DNA of 11,098 nt from Verrucomicrobiota bacterium (GTDB lineage Bacteria; Verrucomicrobiota; Verrucomicrobiia; Chthoniobacterales; UBA10450), in contig QHOF01000028.1 in NCBI GenBank assembly GCA_003219335.1, positions 13,437 through 24,534 of the forward strand. Reading direction: 5' to 3'. Below are positions 5,526 through 11,098 of the stretch, piece after piece. A model generated the notes under the pieces. It was not told where the DNA came from. It searched no databases and was given only the letters and a program-made list of their open reading frames with translations. Position numbers and translations under genes: made by a program. Positions within the stretch are counted from its first letter, which is position 1. Every line of letters begins with the position of its first letter.

Positions 5526-6946
5526 TGGCGCTGCGCTTCTTTAACACCTACTCTCGCGAAATCGAAGAATTCGAGCCGCGCGATCCCGCCGAGCGCCCGA
5601 TCACCACCTATACCTGTGGGCCGACCGTTTACAGCAGGGCGCACATCGGAAATTTCCGCGCTTACATCTTTGAAGATTTGCTTCAGCGCCATCTCGAATT
5701 GCGTGGCTACAAGGTGCATCGGGCGATGAACATCACCGACGTGGATGACAAAACCATCCGCGGCGCGCGCGAAGCCGGCGTCCCGCTCGCAAAGTTCACC
5801 GAGCAATTCAAAAAGGCGTTCTTCGAAGACGCCATGGCATTGCGAATCAAACGCGCCGACGAATTTCCCTGCGCCACGGACCAGCGTTACATCGACAGGA
5901 TGATCGAGATGATCCGCACACTCATCTCGAAAGGGCTAGCTTATCAGGCCGACGACAAATCAGTCTATTTTCGCATCAACAAATTTCCGGGCTACGGAAA
6001 GCTCGCGCATTTCGATCTCAGCCAGTTGCAATCGACCGGCCGGGTAAAGCACGACGAATACGACAAGGAGCACATCGGCGATTTCGCGTTGTGGAAGGCG
6101 TGGGACGAAGAAGACGGCGACGTGAAATGGGATTCGCCATGGGGACCAGGCCGGCCGGGCTGGCATATCGAATGCAGCGCCATGTCCACGGCGTTGTTAG
6201 GCGAACAGATCGATATCCATTGCGGCGGCGTCGATAACATTTTCCCGCATCACGAAGCGGAGATCGCGCAGAGCGAAGGTGTGACCGGTAAGAAATTCGT
6301 GCGCTACTGGCTGCATTGCGCGCATTTGCTGGTGGACGGCCAGAAAATGGCCAAATCGTTAGGCAATTTCTACACTGTGCCGGATGTGCTGGCGAAAGGT
6401 TACACCGGGCGCGAACTGCGTTACGCGCTCTTGCGCGTGCATTACCGCGTGCCGCTCAATTTTACATGGGAAGGGATGAATGAGGCACGCGAGTCGTTGG
6501 ACCGGATTGATGAGTGGTTGATGCGGCTGCGCGAAGTTGCGGAAAGGCAAAACGTCCAACGCCCAACGCCCAACGCCCAACGCCCAATTGAAAAAACGGA
6601 CTTCGAAGAAGCGCTCGATGATGATCTGAACATTTCCGCAGCGCTGGGCTTTTTGTTTGAATCGATCCGCGAAACGAATCGCGAAATGGACGAAAACAAC
6701 CTGGACGCCGCTTCGGCAACCGCATGGCTGGATTGGTGGAAACGAATTAACAGTGTTCCCGATCTTGAACCCGAAGTTGAAATCGTGGTTCCGCCAGAAG
6801 TGACGCAGCTCGCAAAGGAACGCGAGGACGCAAGGCGCGAGAAGAATTGGAAGCGAAGCGACGAACTGCGCGAGCAGATTTCGGAACTCGGCTGGGAAGT
6901 GCGCGATACGAAAGATGGACCGAAGCCCACGCCGCGCGCTGGATAG
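5525..6946 (+). CDS. cysS: Cysteinyl-tRNA synthetase
   Basis: CysS charges tRNA-Cys with cysteine. In the 473 residues I see the class I signature AHIGNFRAYIFEDLL (39-53; HIGN), the Zn ligand set Cys31 (TYTCGPTVY), Cys217 (GWHIECSAMS), His242 and Glu246 (FPHHEAEIAQSE), and the KMSKS loop as KMAKS (274-278) in DGQKMAKSLGNFYTV. The DALR-type region and a C-terminal charged helix (REDARREKNWKRSDELREQI) follow. The start overlaps the ispF stop by one base (TAATG), so the pair is coupled. Residues ~342-357 (RQNVQRPTPNAQRPIE) lie in the variable linker after the Rossmann core and are encoded by a five-copy 7-base tandem repeat, a likely insertion. The Ser to Ala change in the KMSKS loop is mild. 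Otherwise complete. Confidence 0.96.
   Translation: MALRFFNTYSREIEEFEPRDPAERPITTYTCGPTVYSRAHIGNFRAYIFEDLLQRHLELRGYKVHRAMNITDVDDKTIRGAREAGVPLAKFTEQFKKAFFEDAMALRIKRADEFPCATDQRYIDRMIEMIRTLISKGLAYQADDKSVYFRINKFPGYGKLAHFDLSQLQSTGRVKHDEYDKEHIGDFALWKAWDEEDGDVKWDSPWGPGRPGWHIECSAMSTALLGEQIDIHCGGVDNIFPHHEAEIAQSEGVTGKKFVRYWLHCAHLLVDGQKMAKSLGNFYTVPDVLAKGYTGRELRYALLRVHYRVPLNFTWEGMNEARESLDRIDEWLMRLREVAERQNVQRPTPNAQRPIEKTDFEEALDDDLNISAALGFLFESIRETNREMDENNLDAASATAWLDWWKRINSVPDLEPEVEIVVPPEVTQLAKEREDARREKNWKRSDELREQISELGWEVRDTKDGPKPTPRAG
6554..6588. repeat. Five-copy heptamer array within cysS
   Basis: On the plus strand the units read GTCCAAC, three GCCCAAC and GCCCAAT, a strict 7-base period over 35 bases; on the minus strand this is GTTGGGC, related to the GTTGAAC array at 1016-1039. 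It is coding and in frame in cysS, giving Gln/Asn/Pro/Arg-rich peptide in a linker. Because seven is not a multiple of three, each 21 bases repeats a seven-residue pattern. Confidence 0.85.
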
Positions 6947-6964
6947 CGCACGCATCACAAGGAA

Positions 6965-6985
6965 CGACGGCTCGGGCAGCCGTCG
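6965..6985. repeat. Palindromic element 1 of a pair
   Basis: CGACGGCT (6965-6972) and AGCCGTCG (6978-6985) form an 8-bp stem with a CGGGC loop. A sister element with the same stem core follows at 6996-7015. The pair fills the gap between cysS and the beta-helix gene. No T tract follows, so it is not a classic terminator; it looks REP-like. Confidence 0.7.
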
Positions 6986-6995
6986 ATTCTAAACT

Positions 6996-7015
6996 TGACG
7001 GCTGGGAAGCCGTCA
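6996..7015. repeat. Palindromic element 2 of a pair
   Basis: TGACGGCT (6996-7003) and AGCCGTCA (7008-7015) form an 8-bp stem with a GGGA loop. It shares the GACGGCT/AGCCGTC core with the element ten bases upstream. Together they would make adjacent stem-loops in RNA after the cysS stop. Confidence 0.7.
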
Positions 7016-7085
7016 CTCCTTGGTGTGCTGCTGCGAAAAATGCGCTCGCAACTCAAGGACTGTTTGATCATCTTGAGCACTGAAA

Positions 7086-7775
7086 ATGTTTGCGCCTGCC
7101 GATTTTCTTGACCTCGAACACACGGCACATCCGAAGTTGTTCGAAAACCAAAATTACGTCTGGGACGCGCTCAAACAGATCGCGAGTTATCTGCAATTTC
7201 GGCTGAAGCCGGCCGTTTTAGGCGAGCTACTGGGCAAGCCATTCATCAGCAATCGCGTGTTCGTTGGCAAAGGAACGATCGTTGAGCAGGGCGCCGTGCT
7301 GAAAGGGCCGGCGTGGATCGGCGACAATTGCCAGATTCGCAGTGGTTGCTACGTCCGCGAGAACGTGATCGCCGGCAACGGCGTGGTCATGGGCAACTCG
7401 TGCGAATTCAAAAATTGTATTCTCTTCGACGAAGCGCAGGTGCCGCACTTCAATTACGTCGGCGACTCAATCCTAGGTTACCACGTCCATCTGGGCGCAG
7501 GCGTGATTCTCTCGAACGTAAAACTCGATCACAACGAGATCGCCGTTAGCACTCCAGATGGCGACATTCCAACGGGCTTAAGAAAATTCGGCGCGATCGT
7601 CGGCGACAGAACAGAGATCGGCTGCAACGCCGTGATCAACCCCGGCTCGGTCATCGGCCGAGATTGCATGATCTACCCTGGCGTAATCTTTCGCGGTGTG
7701 CTTCCACATGGCAGCATGGTGAAACTACGGCAGGATTTGCAGGCGCTAAGCCGGCGTAATATCGGTCTGGCCTAA
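7086..7775 (+). CDS. Left-handed beta-helix (hexapeptide) acyltransferase-like protein
   Basis: The 229-residue product is dominated by hexapeptide repeats of the left-handed beta-helix fold: ISNRVFVGKGTIVEQGAVLKGPAWIGDN and onward (about residues 54-130), the PHFNYVGDSILGYHVHLGAG segment (~119-138), and GAIVGDRTEIGCNAVINPGSVIG (~169-191). These segments closely resemble the C-terminal acetyltransferase half of bifunctional sugar-1-phosphate nucleotidylyltransferases (GlmU-like/ST0452-like). The N-terminal ~50 residues are a short helical region, and no nucleotidylyltransferase signature is present, so it is a stand-alone acyltransferase-type protein. A trimeric CoA-dependent N-acetyl/acyltransferase acting on an amino-sugar phosphate for envelope precursors is likely, but substrate and activity are inferred. 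The start ATG follows a 139-base gap with paired hairpins and has no clear Shine-Dalgarno sequence. Confidence 0.85.
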   Translation: MFAPADFLDLEHTAHPKLFENQNYVWDALKQIASYLQFRLKPAVLGELLGKPFISNRVFVGKGTIVEQGAVLKGPAWIGDNCQIRSGCYVRENVIAGNGVVMGNSCEFKNCILFDEAQVPHFNYVGDSILGYHVHLGAGVILSNVKLDHNEIAVSTPDGDIPTGLRKFGAIVGDRTEIGCNAVINPGSVIGRDCMIYPGVIFRGVLPHGSMVKLRQDLQALSRRNIGLA

Positions 7776-7921
7776 CTGATAGTGCCGATCGTATTACAGA
7801 ATGTCGAATCCGAACGCGATCTGATGAAAGCGATCATCGAAACTTCACGTCCATGCGCCGATCCCTTCAGGTCAACCATCAACATTTGCAGGTCGATTCG
7901 TGTAGATTACCGTGAACGAGC
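7776..7921. other. Intergenic gap before the PPTase gene
   Basis: The 146 bases hold no recognisable repeat, hairpin-plus-T-tract or clear promoter. One frame is open from GTG 7782 to TAA 7931 (49 codons) but resembles no family I know and overlaps the PPTase start, so I do not call it a gene. The change from envelope/housekeeping to secondary-metabolism content falls here. Confidence 0.5.
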
Positions 7922-8752
7922 ATGGAAGTAAAGAGAGACTCTTTAATTGCTTCGGGTCGAGCTGAGCGATTCATAGAGGATTTCAATAACGTGCGCCGAG
8001 GCTGCGTTCTCACAAAGTTTCTCGGCCACGATGAAGTGCATCTTTGGGTTGTGCCCCTAGGCATATCTGCGGAGAAATCCCGCTACTTCAAATCCATTCT
8101 CTCCCTCGACGAACAAGAACGTGCCGGTCGCTTCCGGAAAATCAGAGATGCACAGCGTTATGTCGCCGCGCGGGGTTCGTTGCGTAGTCTCTTAGGCGGA
8201 TACTTGACGATTGAGCCCGACCGACTTCGGTTTGCTTACGGTCCTTCCGGAAAGCCGGGTCTCGCTGGTGAAGAAACTCTCACTTCGATAAGGTTTAGCG
8301 TTTCCCATTCCGATGATCTGGCTTTGTTTGGCTTTGCGCGTGGGCATAAAATCGGAGTTGATGTGGAGCGTATCCGTCCGGATGTCGGCGTCGAAGATTT
8401 GGCGGCGCGCTATTTTTCGCCGAATGAGTTCCAGAAATTGCGCTCTTTGCCTGCGGATCGGCGAAGGGAGGCTTTTTACTGTGGCTGGACTCGAAAGGAA
8501 GCTTATTTAAAGGCGCTCGGAGAAGGTCTTTCTTTCCCGTTGGACCATGTCGAAGTCAGTTTAACTCCAAATGAACCTGCGATCCTAAAAGCTTCGGGCG
8601 ATCCGGGGCTCTCTCGACGCTGGATTGTTCAACATTTGTCGCCTGCGCCGGGTTACATTGGGACAGCAGCCGTGGAAGGCCGCGGCGTCGCTTTTAGATG
8701 CTTTAGGTGCGAACCAGCTTTTTGGGGCGTTCGACAAAGCGCCTGTGAATGA
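7922..8752 (+). CDS. 4'-phosphopantetheinyl transferase, Sfp/Gsp type
   Basis: PPTases move the phosphopantetheine arm of CoA to the Ser of carrier proteins, here probably that of the convergent NRPS. In the 276-residue product I see the Sfp-type motifs: GPSGKPGL (107-114), FSVSHSDDLALFGFA (125-139), GVDVERI (145-151) with the Mg2+-binding Asp147 and Glu149, and FYCGWTRKEAYLKALGEGLSFPL (185-207) with the W-T-x-K-E-A signature. The length matches the two-domain Sfp class rather than AcpS. About 36 residues precede the usual domain start (DEVHLWVVPL). A GTG at 7991, preceded by AGAGGA, is an alternative start; the ATG at 7922 has no good ribosome binding site. The stop is four bases from the converging NRPS stop, leaving no room for a terminator between them. 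Confidence 0.93.
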   Translation: MEVKRDSLIASGRAERFIEDFNNVRRGCVLTKFLGHDEVHLWVVPLGISAEKSRYFKSILSLDEQERAGRFRKIRDAQRYVAARGSLRSLLGGYLTIEPDRLRFAYGPSGKPGLAGEETLTSIRFSVSHSDDLALFGFARGHKIGVDVERIRPDVGVEDLAARYFSPNEFQKLRSLPADRRREAFYCGWTRKEAYLKALGEGLSFPLDHVEVSLTPNEPAILKASGDPGLSRRWIVQHLSPAPGYIGTAAVEGRGVAFRCFRCEPAFWGVRQSACE

Positions 8753-8756
8753 TGGC

Positions 8757-9899
8757 CTATCGCTTCGCCGCGGATTCCTCGTGTAGAGTTTGCGCCTGAA
8801 CGAGGCAGGACTTCAATTTTTCGGCCAATTCTATGTTCGGCGCATGCCTTATTGACGGGGCGTTGCTCGCGCCGAAAGCGTGAACTTCAATTCCCCCTTC
8901 CGCCAAAGGCATCCAACCGCCAACCGGGTCAGTCGCGTAAAGATCCGCCGCGTTATCTTCGGTCTGGAAAAAGACAATGCGTCCCGCGTAGGTCCCAGGA
9001 TCGTAAGCTTTGGCCGCCAGGAGATTGATATCTGCAACGCTCAACAATGATTGCGCCTCTCTTTCAGCCATGCCGCTAGAGGACTTAGCGAGAGCGTCCC
9101 ACAGGGCAGATTTGAAACTTTGGGAGACGAGCCGCGCTAACCAGATCGCTTTCGTACGGACGATTACAAGTTTTTGTCGCGTTCTGAGCGTACGCAGTTT
9201 TCCCAATTGGCGCGCGATTCGCTTTACGACGTAGCTCGGTCTGAGCGGAAACGATTTTAAAGAACCCGGCGCGGGCGTATTGATCATCACTATCAAGCCT
9301 ACCTCCTCCCCTTGAGTTTTCAGAAGTCTGCCCATTTCGTAAACGATCATGCCTCCGAAGCAATAGCCAAGTAGAAAATACGGTCCCTTCTGCTGCACAG
9401 TGCAAATCTCTCTCAAGTAGTGGATCGCCATCTCCTCAACTGTGAAATACGGCGTCTCCCCGGCAAGGCCTTGGGACCTAAGCCCAAACACGGGCTGATC
9501 CATCCCCAAGGAAAGCGACAAGTTCCGGCATTGAAGAAAGATTTCACCGATTTGCGTATGAACGCAAAAAAGAGGTGGCTTTGTTCCATGGGGTTGGACC
9601 GCCACAAGCGACGAATGTAACGAGTGCACTATTGGTGCGCTGATGATGCCTGCCAGTTGCCTGATTGTCGGCGCCTCAAGGAGCATCGCCAAAGGCAATT
9701 CCATTTGAAAGGCCTTCTCAATTTGGACGAATAGGCGCGCTGCCAGCAGGGAATCTCCGCCCAGTTCGAAGAAGTTTTCATCGACACCAACCGGCATCCG
9801 GAAGGCTGCCGCCCAAAGGTCCACCAATCGCGATTGCACCTCGTCACTTGGCGCAACGCTATCTCTTGTTACGACCATCTCTTTCGCGCCGGCGGGCAT
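8757..9899 (-). CDS. NRPS carrier protein-thioesterase didomain
   Basis: The frame is open from ATG 10001, but sequence before ATG 9899 is antisense-like overlap with the condensation frame, so I mark 9899; TTG 9938 is another option. Counting from ATG 10001 (414 residues), a Pro-rich linker leads to a peptidyl carrier protein (about 52-118) with FFELGGDSLLAA (77-88), whose Ser is the phosphopantetheine site. A type I thioesterase follows (about 135-400), with PPLFCVHTQIGEI (142-154) and FLLGYCFGGMIVYEM (209-223). Such a didomain ends an assembly line by releasing the carrier-bound product. The nucleophile elbow reads GYCFG, with Cys214 in place of Ser; the residue 27 later, where the family places Asp, is Asn241; and the family His position near 380 reads Asn. 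It may use Cys or be impaired. It directly follows the condensation gene in a different frame. Confidence 0.88.
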   Translation of the reverse strand: MPAGAKEMVVTRDSVAPSDEVQSRLVDLWAAAFRMPVGVDENFFELGGDSLLAARLFVQIEKAFQMELPLAMLLEAPTIRQLAGIISAPIVHSLHSSLVAVQPHGTKPPLFCVHTQIGEIFLQCRNLSLSLGMDQPVFGLRSQGLAGETPYFTVEEMAIHYLREICTVQQKGPYFLLGYCFGGMIVYEMGRLLKTQGEEVGLIVMINTPAPGSLKSFPLRPSYVVKRIARQLGKLRTLRTRQKLVIVRTKAIWLARLVSQSFKSALWDALAKSSSGMAEREAQSLLSVADINLLAAKAYDPGTYAGRIVFFQTEDNAADLYATDPVGGWMPLAEGGIEVHAFGASNAPSIRHAPNIELAEKLKSCLVQAQTLHEESAAKR

Positions 9900-9920
9900 G
9901 CGTTGGGAGGGGGCCGGCCT

Positions 9921-9943
9921 GGGTTTATTCGCAATCAAAAGGT
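9921..9943 (-). other. Frame junction between condensation and carrier-thioesterase
   Basis: The condensation frame ends ...CAA CCT TTT GAT TGC GAA TAA at 9925, while the carrier-thioesterase frame is already open through this stretch (TTG ATT GCG AAT AAA). Removing one base, for example one T of the TTTT at 9940-9937, would fuse both into one continuous C-PCP-TE protein. Alternatives are two genes with coupled translation, a programmed +1 shift, or an assembly indel; the sequence alone does not decide. Confidence 0.6.
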
Positions 9944-11098
9944 TGCACCCGCGCCCCGGGATCTTTTGCCATCGTTTCCAGGACTGCCTGATAGTTCGCA
10001 AGGAGCTGTCTCATCGTTGTCGCTCGAAATAGGTCTGCGCTGTAATCGAGAATGACTTCCAAAGCCGGTTTAGTTCTGAGGCAAACATTTAGGTCGTATT
10101 TTGCGGTTCCGCTGCACAACGGGGCCCAACTCATGGTTAACCCGGCAACCTGTCTATTTTCGTCGCGCTCATTTTGCGCAAAGAACATCACCTGGAATGG
10201 CGGGAGCTTATTTGGCCTGGCCTCGTTGGCGACGCTTTTCAACAACTTTCCGAAAGGCAGACTCTGGTCCGAGTAGGCACTAAGAGTAGTCTCGCGCACA
10301 CGCGCAAGCAATTCGTGAAACGTTGGGTTCTCGGAGAGGCTGGTGCGAAGAAATGTTTCGTTGCCGAAGCGGCCAATCAATCCTTCCACTTCCAGTAAAG
10401 GACGGTTTGCGGCGCACGAAGCGATGCCGATTTCTTTATGGTTGGAATAACGTTGGAGCAAGCATTGAAAACCTGCCACTAACACCATGAATAAGCTAAC
10501 GCGTTCCTGACGGCCAAGCGCTTTTAGTGAATCGGCCAAATCGGTTGGCAAGACGATGTGCTCGCGCATCGTACGGTAGCTGGACCTGGCCGGTCGCGGA
10601 AAGTCCGTCGCCAAGTGGTGGAAGCCGACTGGACTGGATAGTTGCTGTTTCCAAAAATACAGCTTGGATTCCCACTTCTCCCCTTGAAGTCGTTTTTCGT
10701 GCCATCGTATATAGTCTCCATATTGGAAAGCCACCTCCTCCAAGGCCGGTGCTTTTCCGGCCGCCAGAGCCTGGTAAAGCTCGCATAATTCGCGAAAGAG
10801 AATTCCCGCGGACAAATCGTCAAAGACTATGTCGTGGGTCGTCAGTTGCAAAAAGTGATCGCCCGGCCCGAGCCGTATTAGCGCGGTTCGCAGCAAATGG
10901 CCGCGGGCTAAATCGAATGGCTTATGGGCCTCGTCCAGTGCGATCCGTTGAGTTCGGGCTTCTCTCTCGGGCTCCGGACACTCGCTCAAATTCACCACGC
11001 GAAAGCTTAGGTTCCCTGCTGGTGGGACGAAGATTTGAATCAGTTCTCCGTCCTTTATCCGGAAGATGGATCGAAACACTCCGTGGCGACGCACAATT
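9925..11098 (-). CDS. NRPS condensation domain, N-terminus beyond right edge
   Basis: The frame is open to the right edge; at the boundary it reads I-V-R-R-H-G-V-F-R, matching the C2 motif (RHxxLR), so about 50 residues of domain are missing. Counting from GTG 11094 (389 residues), it holds LTTHDIVFDDLSAGILFREL (84-103) at the catalytic HHxxxDG position, a VSLFMVLVAGFQCLLQRYS helix (199-217), NRPLLEVEGLIGRFGNETFLR (230-250) and AYSDQSLPFGKLL (273-285), in family order, and ends at TAA 9927-9925 just after the domain. Condensation domains form the peptide bond between carrier-bound substrates. The core reads H-D-I-V-F-D-D, so the second, usually catalytic His is Asp and the Gly is Asp. No adenylation domain follows; the carrier-thioesterase comes next in the +1 frame. 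Confidence 0.9.
   Translation of the reverse strand, partial: IVRRHGVFRSIFRIKDGELIQIFVPPAGNLSFRVVNLSECPEPEREARTQRIALDEAHKPFDLARGHLLRTALIRLGPGDHFLQLTTHDIVFDDLSAGILFRELCELYQALAAGKAPALEEVAFQYGDYIRWHEKRLQGEKWESKLYFWKQQLSSPVGFHHLATDFPRPARSSYRTMREHIVLPTDLADSLKALGRQERVSLFMVLVAGFQCLLQRYSNHKEIGIASCAANRPLLEVEGLIGRFGNETFLRTSLSENPTFHELLARVRETTLSAYSDQSLPFGKLLKSVANEARPNKLPPFQVMFFAQNERDENRQVAGLTMSWAPLCSGTAKYDLNVCLRTKPALEVILDYSADLFRATTMRQLLANYQAVLETMAKDPGARVQPFDCE

Noticed and set aside
6554..6588. Possible CRISPR array
   Set aside because: Units are only 7 bases, contiguous and without spacers.
6359..6958. Long minus-strand frame (199 codons) opposite cysS
   Set aside because: Shadow of a confidently assigned gene; composition is Arg/Phe/Ser-rich without any domain signature.
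6965..7015. Intrinsic terminator for cysS
   Set aside because: Stems are sound but no T tract follows either hairpin.
6847..7083. Plus-strand frame across the cysS end and the paired hairpins
   Set aside because: Starts inside cysS in another frame and crosses the palindromic repeats; no family resemblance.
7782..7931. Open frame of 49 codons (GTG start) between the beta-helix and PPTase genes
   Set aside because: No recognisable family, no ribosome binding site, and it overlaps the PPTase start; open frames of this length arise by chance.

Overview
The window looks like a chromosomal segment of a GC-moderate, free-living bacterium. The gene complement (YicC-gmk-coaC-coaB run, split CoaC/CoaB, Lys/Ala-rich mini-protein, short palindromic and heptameric intergenic repeats) reminds me of soil Verrucomicrobiota of the Spartobacteria/Chthoniobacterales type. 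That placement is inference from memory of such genomes, not a computed result.

Layout: (1) 1-950, minus strand, the first ~316 residues of an ArsB/SLC13-type ion permease that runs off the left edge. (2) 1068-3873, plus strand, a tightly packed core operon: yicC, gmk (TTG start inside the yicC stop region), coaC and coaB. The last two are separate, overlapping genes rather than the usual fused coaBC, and rpoZ is absent from its common place between gmk and coaC. (3) 3945-4092, a 17-codon Lys/Ala-rich mini-gene with a strong ribosome binding site, closed by a strong intrinsic terminator. (4) 4211-6946, plus strand, an inositol-monophosphatase-family gene, ispF (isoprenoid MEP pathway) and cysS (cysteinyl-tRNA synthetase); ispF and cysS overlap by one base. 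(5) 7086-7775, a left-handed beta-helix (hexapeptide) protein like the acyltransferase half of sugar-1-phosphate nucleotidylyltransferases. (6) 7922-11098, a secondary-metabolism segment: a plus-strand Sfp-type 4'-phosphopantetheinyl transferase converging, with a 4-base gap, on minus-strand NRPS sequence consisting of a condensation domain (open at the right edge) and then, in another reading frame, a carrier protein plus thioesterase. The PPTase would supply the phosphopantetheine arm for the carrier domain. No adenylation domain is visible.

The most interesting points are: the NRPS end, where the C and PCP-TE parts are separated by a +1 frame change and both the C-domain His motif and all three thioesterase triad positions look non-canonical; repeat-derived coding sequence inside housekeeping genes (a perfect 21-base palindrome that encodes the basic tail of IspF, and a 7-base tandem repeat that encodes an insertion in CysS); and the terminator-linked 17-residue basic peptide gene. 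I found no rRNA, tRNA, IS element or CRISPR array.
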